A DNA stretch of 41,935 nucleotides. Origin: Candidatus Kapaibacterium sp. Lineage in GTDB: Bacteria > Bacteroidota > Ignavibacteria > Kapaibacteriales > Kapaibacteriaceae. Made by a program: the position numbers and the translations under genes. Below, one piece after another: positions 22,538 to 33,635 of this stretch (the first letter of the stretch is position 1; each line of letters starts with the position of its first letter). The stretch covers positions 1 to 41,935 of the forward strand of contig JAURGP010000016.1 of NCBI GenBank assembly GCA_030833725.1. Reading direction: 5' to 3'. Below the pieces are notes generated by a model. The model was given only the letters and a program-made list of their open reading frames with translations. It was not told where the DNA came from and made no database searches.

Positions 22538-22569
22538 CAAATATACGGTAGCTACCGGGTACAGTGCAA
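22538..22569 (-). promoter_or_regulatory. Bacteroidota-type promoter of tRNA-Thr
   Basis: On the minus strand, TTG (22567-22569) is followed by exactly 21 bases and then TATATTTG (22538-22545), a full TAnnTTTG match. The predicted start would be near 22532, about 13 bases before the mature tRNA. The TTG lies within the end of the SMUG2 coding region. The same TTG-N21-TAnnTTTG arrangement occurs before queA. Confidence 0.75.
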
Positions 22570-23262
22570 GAGGGTATCAACGTAGCGCTGCACATACGCC
22601 CCCATCTGCGACCTGCGGTATTGCATGATGTAGCGAGGATGTTCCAGGTAATGTACCGTGGAATACGAAATCTCTGGGCGTATGTACTTCTCCATGAAGG
22701 CCTTCAGCTTACCGGATCCTAACACCACACACACATCATCCCGCAGCCCCATGGACATCTGCGTCCGCATGCACTCCACCACAAACGGAACGATGTTGCG
22801 CGTCAGTGCAGGATCGTCGTAGAAGTTGATGTTCACCCCATTCTTGATGAAACCAAGGGGGCTCAAGGCCGACATGTAGACGTCGTGATAGAAGGTCTTG
22901 GGGCCACCATAGGCGCTGATGACACGATACACGTACTCGGCAGAGGGCTCGCGCCGGCCTGCAATAGACGTTATCAAGCCAAGGTCGTGCTGCAGTGCAT
23001 AGGGATCGGTGAAGGAGAGTCCCGTGATGCCCGCGCCAAATCGGCCGGGGTTGATACCCCAGATGGGCACACGTGCGTGATTGCCCGCGTAGTACCGTGC
23101 ACAGAACTGCTGTACAACATCTACGACCGCCTGATCTCGATACGGATCGAGCACGGTAAAGCCACGGGGAAGGGGTACGTCAAACCGCAGTGACGTGAGG
23201 AACGCCGCTGCGCGACTGCCGAACTCAGGCTCCGTAGACGCGCGCTGCCTTGGCACCGACAT
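22552..23262 (-). CDS. SMUG2-family (DUF4918) uracil-DNA-glycosylase-fold protein
   Basis: This 236-residue protein belongs to the family formerly called DUF4918. Family marks are L-P-x-G-F-T-V-L-D-P-Y, W-G-I-N-P-G-R-F-G-A-G-I-T-G (the catalytic-motif region of the uracil-glycosylase fold), F-T-D-P, Y-G-G-x-x-x-F-Y-H-D-V-Y, V-L-G-S-G-K and L-E-H-P-R-Y-I-M-Q-Y. It is predicted to excise damaged or deaminated bases, although substrates for this branch are poorly defined. The frame is open much further upstream, antisense-like and Arg/Ser-rich, but the family N-terminus fits ATG 23262 or GTG 23256. This start overlaps the M32 gene by 38 bases. The tRNA follows on the same strand. Confidence 0.85.
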   Translation of the reverse strand: MSVPRQRASTEPEFGSRAAAFLTSLRFDVPLPRGFTVLDPYRDQAVVDVVQQFCARYYAGNHARVPIWGINPGRFGAGITGLSFTDPYALQHDLGLITSIAGRREPSAEYVYRVISAYGGPKTFYHDVYMSALSPLGFIKNGVNINFYDDPALTRNIVPFVVECMRTQMSMGLRDDVCVVLGSGKLKAFMEKYIRPEISYSTVHYLEHPRYIMQYRRSQMGAYVQRYVDTLLHCTR

Positions 23263-24724
23263 ACTCCAGAAAGTCCGTCGACGTGAGTGATCGGCCGCAG
23301 ACGCGTTGCAGGATCTCATTCGGTCGCTCCGTGCGGCCGCAAGTGTGGATCCTGTCGCGCAACCACGAGCGTATGCCGTCGAACTCGCCGTTGGCAATGT
23401 GATTCCGCACCTCTGGCATCTCGATCTGCATGGCATTCCACTCCATGGCTGCGTAGAGCTTGCCAAGGGTGTACGACGGGAAGTAGCCGATACCACCAAA
23501 GGACCAATGTACGACTTGGAGGCATCCCTCGCGATCGTTCGGCGGCACAACGCCGAGCGAGTCGCGCATCTTCTGATTCCACAACTCGGGTACGTCACGC
23601 ACCTCGATGGCTCCAGCAATAAGGTCGCGCTCGAGTTCGAACCGCAGGATGATGTGGAGATTGTACGTCAGTTCGTCGCTCTCTACACGATTGAGCGAGG
23701 GCTTCATGCAGTTGATGGCCTTGAAGAACGACGTCGGTGTCTGGTCGCCCAACTGATGTGGGAAAGCATCGCGGAGCTTCGGGAAACACCAGGACCAGAA
23801 CTCTTCACTCCGGGCTACAACGTTCTCCCAAAACAGTGATTGCGATTCGTGAATGCCCATGCTGGCACCTTGACCGGCAAACGTCCGCCAGAGCGATGGT
23901 CCAATCCCCTGCTCGTACATTCCGTGGCCGGCCTCGTGCACCAGTCCAAACAGGCACGACCGAAGATCGTTTTCGCGAATACGGGTTGTGAGTCGGACGT
24001 CGGAAGCACCAAAGTTGGTGCAGAAGGGATGTGCCGACAAGTCCACGCGTCCGGTGTTGAAGTCGAATCCAAGGGTGCGGACGATGTCCTTAGCAAAGGC
24101 CAATTGCTGGTCCGACGGATAGCTGCGATACAACACATCGTCGTTGACCGAAGCCTGATGTGGATCGATGTTGGCCAGGATGGCCTTGGTGCCCTCACGC
24201 AACTCGTCGAAGACCGGCGTTAGTAGCGCAACCGTCATGCCTGGCTCGTAAGTCTCGATCAGATTGTCGTACGGATGGTCCGCCGTGCCCAGGAGGTCGG
24301 CCTCGCGACGCTTCAGCTCCACGATCTTTTCGAGCAACGGCTGAAAAATCGAAAAGTCGCTAGCCTCGCGGGCACGCTTCCACGCGTCCTGGGCAAAGGA
24401 GGCCACGCGGGCAGATTCCTCGACGAGGTCTGCCGGTAGCTTCGTCGCGCGCTGCACATCGTAGGCGAACACGCCAGCCACACGCTGCTGCTCGTCCGTG
24501 AGAGTATCCTTCACTGCCAAGATCTCCGAGGCAATGGCCTGCGCCGCTTCGTTGGTCGAGAAGCGATGGATCAACGTCGACAGTGTTGCCAGCTGCTCGG
24601 CTCGTCCGGCAACGGCTCCATCGGGCATGTACGTTTCCTGATCCCAGCCCAGCACAGCCGAAGCGGCACCAAGGTCCGTAACGGTGTGCATAAGCTCCTG
24701 CATGCGCTGATATGCTGTCGACAT
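23225..24724 (-). CDS. carboxypeptidase Taq family (M32) metallopeptidase
   Basis: This 499-residue enzyme has normal family length. The zinc motif is H263-E-A-G-H267, and the third ligand is likely Glu293 in I-H-E-S-Q-S-L-F-W-E. Other family marks are the N-terminal L-G-W-D-Q-E-T-Y-M-P, the H-P-F-C-T-N-F segment and H-W-S-F-G-G-I-G-Y-F-P-S-Y-T-L-G-x-L-Y-A-A near the C-terminus. It removes C-terminal residues from peptides in the cytosol and has no signal peptide. ATG 24724 has a good ribosome binding site (GGAGAGG) and lies 17 bases after the queA stop, so the two are probably co-transcribed. Confidence 0.96.
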   Translation of the reverse strand: MSTAYQRMQELMHTVTDLGAASAVLGWDQETYMPDGAVAGRAEQLATLSTLIHRFSTNEAAQAIASEILAVKDTLTDEQQRVAGVFAYDVQRATKLPADLVEESARVASFAQDAWKRAREASDFSIFQPLLEKIVELKRREADLLGTADHPYDNLIETYEPGMTVALLTPVFDELREGTKAILANIDPHQASVNDDVLYRSYPSDQQLAFAKDIVRTLGFDFNTGRVDLSAHPFCTNFGASDVRLTTRIRENDLRSCLFGLVHEAGHGMYEQGIGPSLWRTFAGQGASMGIHESQSLFWENVVARSEEFWSWCFPKLRDAFPHQLGDQTPTSFFKAINCMKPSLNRVESDELTYNLHIILRFELERDLIAGAIEVRDVPELWNQKMRDSLGVVPPNDREGCLQVVHWSFGGIGYFPSYTLGKLYAAMEWNAMQIEMPEVRNHIANGEFDGIRSWLRDRIHTCGRTERPNEILQRVCGRSLTSTDFLEYVGAKAARVYGA

Positions 24725-24741
24725 GATTCCTCTCCGGTCGG

Positions 24742-25788
24742 TTAGATGATCAACATCGCATCGCCGTAGGCAAAGAAGCGGTAATCCGACTTCATCGCCC
24801 GCTTGTAGGACTTGAACAGTTCGTCCTTGTCACCCATGAAGGCCGCCGTCATGAGCAGTCCCGGTGATGCCGGCGTGTGGAAGTTCGTGATGAAGCGATT
24901 GGCAATCTTGAACTCATACGGAGGGTGGATGAACTTATCAGTCCAGCCCTTGTTTGGCTTCACAATGCCAGACGTCAGTACACTCGACTCGAGGGCGCGA
25001 ACCACCGAACATCCTACAGCATACACGTTCTTCTTGGCTTTCAGGGCCTTGTTGATGATGTCGGCCGACTGACGGGTAATCTCGAAGTACTCACTGTACA
25101 TACGGTGCTTGGTGAGATCCTCGACTTCGATCGACTCGAACACACCCTGGCCAATGTTGAGTTGAATGGGAGCAACCTGGACGCCCTTCTTCTCTGCTGC
25201 CTTCAGGAGCTTCTCGCTGAAGTGCAAGCCGGCTGTAGCCGGTGCAATCGATCCAACCTTGTCCGGGTTGGCAAAAATCGACTGGTACCAGTCTTTGTCG
25301 TCGTCAGTAGGCTCGCGCTTGATGTATTCCGGTATTGGCATCTGACCGATACGCTCAATCACGGAGTGAAGGTCCCCATCGTAGGAGAATCGCACGGTAC
25401 GTCCACGCGACGTGGTGTTGTCGATGATCTCGCAGTAGAAGCTGCCATCGTCGAAGTAGATCTTGTTGCCGATCCGCACCTTGCGGGCAGGCTCCACCAA
25501 GACATCCCAGATGCGTTCTGCCGACTTTAACTCCCGCAGAAGCATGACTTCAATCTTCGCGTTGGTTTTCTCCTTCTTGCCGAACAAACGTGCCGGAAAC
25601 ACCTTGGATTCGTTCACCACAATCACATCGCCCTTCTGCATGTAGGACACGATGTTCTTGAACTCCTTATCCTCAACCTGTTTTGTTTCGCGGTTGTACA
25701 CCATCATCTTTGCCGTTTCGCGGGGTTCTGCGGGCACCTTGGCTACGGCATTTCGAGGTACGGAAAACTTGAATTCCGAGAGTTTCAT
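24742..25788 (-). CDS. queA: S-adenosylmethionine:tRNA ribosyltransferase-isomerase QueA
   Basis: This is a 348-residue enzyme of the queuosine pathway. It transfers and isomerises the ribosyl group of S-adenosylmethionine onto 7-aminomethyl-7-deazaguanine in tRNA, forming epoxyqueuosine. Family marks are [44 protein letters not shown] and [16 protein letters not shown]. The frame extends upstream across the promoter, but ATG 25788 is the family start and has GGAG 8 bases before it. A complete TTG-N21-TATCTTTG promoter lies upstream. The gene is divergent from uvrB. Confidence 0.97.
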   Translation of the reverse strand: MKLSEFKFSVPRNAVAKVPAEPRETAKMMVYNRETKQVEDKEFKNIVSYMQKGDVIVVNESKVFPARLFGKKEKTNAKIEVMLLRELKSAERIWDVLVEPARKVRIGNKIYFDDGSFYCEIIDNTTSRGRTVRFSYDGDLHSVIERIGQMPIPEYIKREPTDDDKDWYQSIFANPDKVGSIAPATAGLHFSEKLLKAAEKKGVQVAPIQLNIGQGVFESIEVEDLTKHRMYSEYFEITRQSADIINKALKAKKNVYAVGCSVVRALESSVLTSGIVKPNKGWTDKFIHPPYEFKIANRFITNFHTPASPGLLMTAAFMGDKDELFKSYKRAMKSDYRFFAYGDAMLII

Positions 25789-25830
25789 CCTGGCTCCAGT
25801 TCTGAAAGGCGTGATTGGGGCGAAAAACTG

Positions 25831-25862
25831 CAAAGATACGGCGCGCGTACCGGCCTTAGCAA
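25831..25862 (-). promoter_or_regulatory. Bacteroidota-type promoter of queA
   Basis: On the minus strand, TTG (25860-25862), exactly 21 bases, then TATCTTTG (25831-25838). This gives a leader of about 40 bases before ATG 25788. No comparable box is seen for uvrB on the other strand of this 126-base gap. Confidence 0.75.
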
Positions 25863-25914
25863 CCATGATTTCCCTGTTTTCCGTGCTTTCACTGAAAATG
25901 ACGAGTTTTACGAG

Positions 25915-27935
<2,021 letters not shown>

Positions 27936-27951
<16 letters not shown>

Positions 27952-29243
27952 CAACGCTCCAGAGCGCTGCGATAGACGTGGAGGAGCTGCTGGATGCTTG
28001 CCTGCCACGAGTGCTTCTGGCGCACGAACTCCTGCCCTTCTCCTGCCAACCGGCGCCTCTCTTCGGGATCGCTGAGTAACGCGATACACGCTTGGGCCAT
28101 TGCCACAGGTTCGTCGGCGATCACCAGCTGCCGACCAGGCACGACCGACAGCCCTTCAGCACCGCGCGTCGTGGTAACCATCGCACAGCCATGGGCCATA
28201 CCCTCCAAGACCTTGATGCGCACACCGGAGCCGCTGAGCACGGGTGCGACCACCACATCTTGCTGAGCTAGAAACTCCGCTGCCCACGAGACAGGTCCAA
28301 GTACTCTGACGCCCTCGGTAGTGGCAAGCGATTGCACCCGTAATCCGGGAGCCCTGCCTGCAATGGTAAAGGTGGCTTCAGGCAGTTGGTGTCGAATGGT
28401 AGGCCACACGGTGCGCACGAACCACTCCAGGCCTTCAATGTTCGGTTCCCACTCGAGCGACCCGAGAAATCCCACCTTGAACGTGGCATGTCCATGTTCC
28501 TCTTGAACCATGTTTGGTACCACGGTCGGTGCCACTTCCATCCCTGGGGCCACAGCAATCACCCGTGTATCGCTACCCATCGCCAACAGTTCCTCAGCAT
28601 CGATCTCGGACATCGCTGCCACGGCTGGAGCCCTGCGAACGATCTCCTGTTCGAATCGTCGGGTTTGCCACGCCAGGAATCGGTAGTACCATCGCTGCCA
28701 GAAGGGCCGCGCCGAAGTATGGCTCTGCTGCTCTAGAATCCGATACTCTACGTTGTGACTTCGATAGATCCACGGAGGGCACTCTGCACCCAGAGTCTGT
28801 TGTAGAGCCACGCCATACCAGGCCATGGGTAGGCCATCCAGGTGTACCACGTCGACGGGCTGCCCCGGGCGCCGACAGCGTTCTACGATGCTGGACAACA
28901 GTTCCGCCGAGAAGAATCGCTGCAGCTGATACGACGCCCGAGGAAGAGAGGTTGCAAGGGGCTCTCCACGCTCGAGCACCGCTTTCAGAGCCCCCTGCAC
29001 CTGAACGGTGGTGTCGATGTCCACAAGGATCAGCTCATCGCAAAACTGCTGCGCCGCCGTCGCCTCCACGCGATGCTTTTGAGGATTCAGGGCGATAAGG
29101 GTAACATGACATCCGGCTTGTCGCAATCCTTGAAGCGTGTGACTTACAACAACCATCGCCCCATCATAGGGGGGGCTGGGAATGCGTGAAACCACGAAAA
29201 CCACCGAACGCGGAACCTGCGGTTCATTCAGGAGGCATGACAT
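27936..29243 (-). CDS. family 4 glycosyltransferase
   Basis: This is a 435-residue GT-B enzyme. The N-terminus reads [16 protein letters not shown], a pattern of sugar transferases with an N-terminal Glyco_trans_1_4-type domain. An H-N-V-E-Y-R segment lies mid-protein. The C-terminal donor domain has [16 protein letters not shown] and [21 protein letters not shown]. It probably acts in exopolysaccharide or O-antigen assembly together with the divergent Wzz/ligase genes. ATG 29243 is only 4 bases from a TAnnTTTG box. A downstream GTG near 29204 would give a shorter protein starting at the first beta strand. The 3' end overlaps uvrB by 16 bases. Confidence 0.9.
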
Positions 29244-29247
29244 GTGG

Positions 29248-29255
29248 CAAAGTTA
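29248..29255 (-). promoter_or_regulatory. candidate -7 box for the minus-strand glycosyltransferase
   Basis: TAACTTTG on the minus strand is a full TAnnTTTG match. Only 4 bases separate it from ATG 29243, which implies a leaderless transcript if that start is right. No TTG occurs at 19-23 bases upstream. It lies back to back with the box at 29272-29279, 16 bases away. Confidence 0.5.
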
Positions 29256-29271
29256 AAGCTCTCCGGCGCCG

Positions 29272-29279
29272 TATCTTTG
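29272..29279 (+). promoter_or_regulatory. candidate -7 box for the wzz-like operon
   Basis: TATCTTTG is a full TAnnTTTG match 42 bases upstream of ATG 29322. No TTG is found at the expected distance; that place is taken by the oppositely oriented box. It supports ATG 29322 rather than the earlier in-frame GTG 29244 as the start of the Wzz-like gene. Confidence 0.5.
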
Positions 29280-29321
29280 GCAACAATTGTCTACGGTTAT
29301 TCCTCAGTTCTATCGGACGAC

Positions 29322-30446
29322 ATGTCGAACTCGTTTCCAACCGCTGAGACCATCCGCTACCTGCTCCGGTACAAGTGGCTCCTCATGGGAATCACGGTAG
29401 TTGTGGCCCTTGGCACCTACATCTATACGCGTACGTTGCCGAACTACTACAAGTCCACGATCAACTGTGTTCCCGCAACAAGCGATCAGGGACTTCTTGG
29501 CGGCGCCGCCGGAGGCCTGGGGTCTGCACTCAAAGACTTTGGCCTGTCCAAGCTCAGTGGCGGTGGTGGTGAACAGTATGAGTTCGTGCTGATCTTCTTC
29601 ACACGTCAGATTCAGGACTCGATGATTGCACGATTCGACCTGAGGCGCGAATACGAGCTAGAAGACAAGCCCATGAAGGACGTGCGGAAGGAATTCGAGG
29701 ACAACCTGGACGTAGAACTCCACGCTGAAGGCAACTATGAGATTTCGATCTGGAGCCGTGATTCGGTCAAGGCCGCCACGATGTGTCAGACCTACGTTGA
29801 CTATGCCAATGGCATTGCCAACAACATCCACCGTCAGGACGCAGCAAAGACGTATGGCTACCTCAAAGGCCGCCTTGGTCTGATTGATTCGACACTCGAT
29901 GCACTTACCGACTCTCTACAGTACTACTCGCGCACGTACCTGATGTTCTCACCCGAGGATCAGGCAAAGGCGTCGGCTACGGCGATTGCCGAGGCCAAAG
30001 CCAACGTGCTGCAGCAAGAGACAATTCTGGGATTGCTGGAAACGAGCTACGGCCCCAACGATGCTCAGGTGCGGGCTCAGAAGACACTGGTGCAGGATTT
30101 GAAGCAGCGCACGGAGTCGATGCTGCGCACGCCCGGTCTGGCTGGAGACTTTGCCATCACGGACGCAGCTGGCATTGGTGCTCGATACATGCGCATTCTG
30201 GGCGACTTTGAAGCTCATGCGAAGCTGAAGGCGTTTTTGATGCCGTCGTTTGAGCAGGCGCAGCTTGATCAGATGAAGTCCACACCCTCGCTGCTGGTAG
30301 TAGATTCACCCATTCCAGCCGAGAAAAAGGATCGACCAAAGCGTGCGCTCATCTCTGCCGGGGCCGGCCTCGGCATGGGCATCCTCACCATGATCGTTCT
30401 GTTGGCGATTCGGGCCTATCGTACGATGATGAATGCCGAATCGTGA
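29322..30446 (+). CDS. Wzz-type polysaccharide chain-length determinant protein
   Basis: The 374-residue inner-membrane protein has the Wzz layout. It has a first membrane helix at about 19-40 (W-L-L-M-G-I-T-V-V-V-A-L-G-T-Y-I-Y), a large periplasmic part with a helical region at about 190-300, and a last helix at about 345-366 after the P-x2-P-x4-D-R-P-K-R segment. A glycine-rich stretch (G-G-A-A-G-G-L-G, then S-G-G-G-G) lies at about 64-90. No C-terminal tyrosine kinase domain is present. It sets the length of a Wzy-type polysaccharide. The start 29322 follows the promoter box. It overlaps the next gene by 14 bases. Confidence 0.9.
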   Translation: MSNSFPTAETIRYLLRYKWLLMGITVVVALGTYIYTRTLPNYYKSTINCVPATSDQGLLGGAAGGLGSALKDFGLSKLSGGGGEQYEFVLIFFTRQIQDSMIARFDLRREYELEDKPMKDVRKEFEDNLDVELHAEGNYEISIWSRDSVKAATMCQTYVDYANGIANNIHRQDAAKTYGYLKGRLGLIDSTLDALTDSLQYYSRTYLMFSPEDQAKASATAIAEAKANVLQQETILGLLETSYGPNDAQVRAQKTLVQDLKQRTESMLRTPGLAGDFAITDAAGIGARYMRILGDFEAHAKLKAFLMPSFEQAQLDQMKSTPSLLVVDSPIPAEKKDRPKRALISAGAGLGMGILTMIVLLAIRAYRTMMNAES

Positions 30447-31755
30447 CGCGCGGATGATGTCGGTGTCCAAGACATGGCCGAAAGTCTGGTTGGGCAGCGT
30501 CCTGCTGGCCTTCCCCTTCTTCCTGTTCGACACTGGCAAGGGGCTGAGTGTCTCTGAAGTCATTCTTGCGGTGTACATTCTCGGGTCGCTGAGCATCTGG
30601 TTGGTGCATGCACTGGCCACCGGCAAGAAACTCCTGCGTTGGTGGGGTGATTTTCTTCTCGTGCTGTTTCTGGCTTTGTCGGTCTTCAACGTCGGGATCG
30701 CCCTTCTGAATGATGTGGAGCTCCTCGACTGGATCAGCGAGTGGGCCGTGTTGCTGCTCATGCTCTACTACTTTCCGCTGCGAGAGGTGTTCGGCGAGAG
30801 TGAGCGCTCACTGCGGCAGCTCCTGGTATTGCTAGCCATTGCCTCTCTGGAAGCCGCTGGGCTCTCAGCCTACCACTACGCTACGCGCACAGGGTCCGGA
30901 CTGGTGTATGCCTATCAGATTCTTGCGTCACGGAGCCGCTTGTTTGGCCCCGTCTTCGTGCTAGCTATCCTGCTGGGCACCTCCATCCTTTTCCACGTGC
31001 GATCGCGTTGGACAAAGGTGCTGCTTACGATCCTTGTCCTGATCAATGCCGGTGGACTGATCCAATCCTTTACGCGCTCCCTGTGGATTCCGACCGGAGC
31101 GTCGTTAGTGCTGCTACTTGCCTTTCTGACCTGGCCACAGCGCCTGCGCTACATCGCAGCAACCACGGTCTTGGTGGGGGCAGCCTACGTTGCAGGTTCG
31201 ATCGTTGCGCCACGTATCACGCAGATTGGCCTTCGGCTCATCGAGGATCGCATCACCAGCTCCACCCAGCTTACCGGTGGCGACTACTCCTTCGAAACAC
31301 GCCTGATCGAAGCCGATGCTGCTGAGCAGTATATCCGCATGTATCCTCTGGGTGGAAACGGTATTCGAGCGGAGCTGCTGGCCTGGGATCCGATCTCGCA
31401 GTTCACGTGGCAAAAGTCGTTCATCCACATCGGCTACGTCAGCGCGATGTTCAAGTACGGTATTCCCCTATCATTGATCCTGTTCTGCTTTATCATCTTG
31501 TTCTCATGGAGGTCGGTAGAGCAGGCATGGTTTGCCTGGAGAGATCCGGATGCCCACGGGTTCACCCCAACAACCCGTTCCGTGGCCATTGGTATCGCCT
31601 TATTTTTACCCACGCTGTACTTGACAATTCTCACGGCCGGATTCTTCGACCAACGGTACGGCAATGTCCTGTTCGCTATCGCGTTTGCATTGGTGTCGAT
31701 TGTCTCGCATCAATGTCAACAGCATACAACTAACCATCGGCACAACTCCCCATGA
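30433..31755 (+). CDS. O-antigen ligase / polymerase-like membrane protein
   Basis: This 440-residue polytopic protein has roughly 11-12 hydrophobic segments. One large extracytoplasmic loop (about 265-325) contains F-E-T-R-L-I-E-A-D-A-A and M-Y-P-L-G-G-N-G-I-R, the Wzy_C/O-antigen-ligase-type loop. A conserved Arg is in S-F-T-R-S-L-W-I-P-T-G. Such proteins polymerise or ligate lipid-linked polysaccharides at the periplasmic face. Sequence alone does not separate ligase (WaaL) from polymerase (Wzy). Pairing with Wzz slightly favours Wzy. Starts at ATG 30433, 30454 or 30457 are all possible. The stop overlaps the PBP2 start as ATGA. Confidence 0.85.
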   Translation: MPNRDARMMSVSKTWPKVWLGSVLLAFPFFLFDTGKGLSVSEVILAVYILGSLSIWLVHALATGKKLLRWWGDFLLVLFLALSVFNVGIALLNDVELLDWISEWAVLLLMLYYFPLREVFGESERSLRQLLVLLAIASLEAAGLSAYHYATRTGSGLVYAYQILASRSRLFGPVFVLAILLGTSILFHVRSRWTKVLLTILVLINAGGLIQSFTRSLWIPTGASLVLLLAFLTWPQRLRYIAATTVLVGAAYVAGSIVAPRITQIGLRLIEDRITSSTQLTGGDYSFETRLIEADAAEQYIRMYPLGGNGIRAELLAWDPISQFTWQKSFIHIGYVSAMFKYGIPLSLILFCFIILFSWRSVEQAWFAWRDPDAHGFTPTTRSVAIGIALFLPTLYLTILTAGFFDQRYGNVLFAIAFALVSIVSHQCQQHTTNHRHNSP

Positions 31756-33635
31756 TTGGTGATGATCACTTCGGATCGGTCGCACGCCAGCGCATCCTGC
31801 GGTACGCAGTTCTGGCCATCGCCGGCGTCTTCGTGGTACGCTTGGGCTACTTGCAGATCATCCAGGGAGGAGATTACCGGCTCAAAGAAGAAGCACAGGC
31901 CATCAAACAGATCAAGGTGGAGCCGTTTCGCGGTGTGATGTTCGACCGCCACGGTACGCCCATGGTACAGAACGTAGGGGGCTTTTCCGTGATCGTGACA
32001 CCCTACGACGTGACCGATGAATCGCTGAAACGTCTAGCTCGCATCCTCGGTGTCTCGGACTCTTCGGTGAAGGCCGATGTTGCCAAAGCTGCGCGGTTGA
32101 ATCGGTTTAGCCCGTACAAGATCAAGGATGGCCGCGACATCGCCATCGACGTACTGGCCATGATCGAGGAACAGCGCGAGTGGCTACCGGGCGTGGACGT
32201 CATCACCGACCCAAAGCGCTTCTACAACTTCGATGGCAACGGTGCACATCTACTTGGCTACACCCGCGAGGTGAACGATCGCGAGCTCAAGCGTCTCGGC
32301 GACATGTACGACCCTGGTGACATTACCGGGAAGATCGGCCTGGAAAACAGCTACGAAACCTACATTCGCGGCCAAAAGGGCTTCGAGTTTGTGGCTGTGA
32401 ACAACCGCGGGCAACGCGTTGCGAGTTTCAACAACGGTCGCAGTGATATTCCCGCCAAAGAAGGCTTCGACCTCTACCTGGGCATTGATGCCAACCTACA
32501 ATCACTGGCCGAACGACTGCTGCACGGCAAACGTGGAGCGGTGGTAGCACTCGACCCTCGTAATGGTGAGATTCTTGCCTTTGCCAGTATGCCGGACTTC
32601 GACCTGCGGGAACTGACCGGTCGCACCACACGAGGCTACTACAACAAACTCTTTGCCGATCCCGAAAAGCCGCTGTTCAACCGGGCGAGCATGCCGAACT
32701 ATCCCCCAGGATCCATCTGGAAGATGCTCGTAGCCATCGCCTGCCTCGAGGAAGGTTTAATCACGCCACAGACACGCATCTCCTGCTCCGGTGCCTACTA
32801 CTATGGCAATCGCTCGATGGCCTGCCACGGTGCACACGGTCCCATCACGGTGGATCACGCTATCCAAGTGTCATGCAACGTCTTCTTTGCCACGTGTGGA
32901 ATGAAGCTTGGGCCGGACTTGATGAAGAAGTGGGCCGACAAGTTCCAGTTCGGTCATAAGACGCGCGCCGATATCAGCGAAGAGGCGGTGGGACTTGTGC
33001 CGAGCACAGCCTTCATGGACAGGCGGTGGGGCAAGGGTGGCTGGAGTAAGTATGCAGCTGCGAACTGGGGCATCGGCCAAGGAGAGATTCTGGTCACGCC
33101 TCTGCAGATGGCTCGGTATGCGGGGGCACTGGCCAACGGTGGCACATTGTTCCAGCCTCATGCGGTTCGGTCCATCTACAATGCCGTGCTCGGAAGAAAG
33201 ACCATGGTAGGATACGACTCGGTAGACCTGCGCATTTCGCCAGCTACGATGGCCGTGGTGCAACGCGGCATGTACAAGGTGGTGAACGAACCAGGTGGTA
33301 CGGCCGGCAACGTCAAGTTGCCCGGTACGGTCGTCTGCGGCAAGACCGGTACGGCTGAGAATCCTCATGGCAAGGACCACTCCTGGTTTGTAGCATATGC
33401 GCCAATGGATAACCCCACCATCGTGATCTGTTCGATGGTCGAAAATGCGGGCTTCGGTTCAACGGTAGCTGCACCAATTGCACGAGATCTGATCAACTTC
33501 TATCTCAATGACGTGTGGCCCGAGGGCGTACCTCCGCTCAAGACCAGTGGTACACAGATGCGTTCGGCGGATTCCGTTGTTGCTCCACCACCTCCACGTG
33601 AGACAATCCGAGGCCCCTTTGTTGTGGCGCGTTAA
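31752..33635 (+). CDS. mrdA: penicillin-binding protein 2 (peptidoglycan D,D-transpeptidase)
   Basis: This 627-residue class B PBP has one N-terminal membrane helix (about 17-37). A dimerisation/pedestal region has R-G-V-M-F-D-R-H-G and G-Y-x-R-E-V. The transpeptidase domain has Ser321-I-W-K324 (nucleophile), Ser374-C-N376 and Lys531-T-G-T534. It cross-links peptidoglycan during side-wall elongation with RodA and MreBCD. The C-terminus has a short proline patch (A-P-P-P-P-R). It is usually encoded next to mreC/mreD/rodA. Here it instead ends a polysaccharide operon, overlapping the ligase-like gene by 4 bases, and rodA is not in the window. The 3' end overlaps the solute-binding gene by about 17 bases. 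Confidence 0.95.
   Translation: MIGDDHFGSVARQRILRYAVLAIAGVFVVRLGYLQIIQGGDYRLKEEAQAIKQIKVEPFRGVMFDRHGTPMVQNVGGFSVIVTPYDVTDESLKRLARILGVSDSSVKADVAKAARLNRFSPYKIKDGRDIAIDVLAMIEEQREWLPGVDVITDPKRFYNFDGNGAHLLGYTREVNDRELKRLGDMYDPGDITGKIGLENSYETYIRGQKGFEFVAVNNRGQRVASFNNGRSDIPAKEGFDLYLGIDANLQSLAERLLHGKRGAVVALDPRNGEILAFASMPDFDLRELTGRTTRGYYNKLFADPEKPLFNRASMPNYPPGSIWKMLVAIACLEEGLITPQTRISCSGAYYYGNRSMACHGAHGPITVDHAIQVSCNVFFATCGMKLGPDLMKKWADKFQFGHKTRADISEEAVGLVPSTAFMDRRWGKGGWSKYAAANWGIGQGEILVTPLQMARYAGALANGGTLFQPHAVRSIYNAVLGRKTMVGYDSVDLRISPATMAVVQRGMYKVVNEPGGTAGNVKLPGTVVCGKTGTAENPHGKDHSWFVAYAPMDNPTIVICSMVENAGFGSTVAAPIARDLINFYLNDVWPEGVPPLKTSGTQMRSADSVVAPPPPRETIRGPFVVAR

Noticed and set aside
23263-23619. N-terminal extension of the SMUG2-type gene
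   Set aside because: The frame is open, but the extension is Arg/Ser/Cys-rich, overlaps the M32 gene entirely, and family members start where 23262 does.
23306-23839. Open plus-strand frame of 177 codons opposite the M32 peptidase
   Set aside because: It is antisense to a well-conserved catalytic gene. Composition and lack of motifs indicate a shadow.
29244-29321. Longer Wzz-like start at GTG 29244
   Set aside because: The frame would begin upstream of the TATCTTTG box, so part of it would not be transcribed. ATG 29322 gives the usual Wzz N-terminus.
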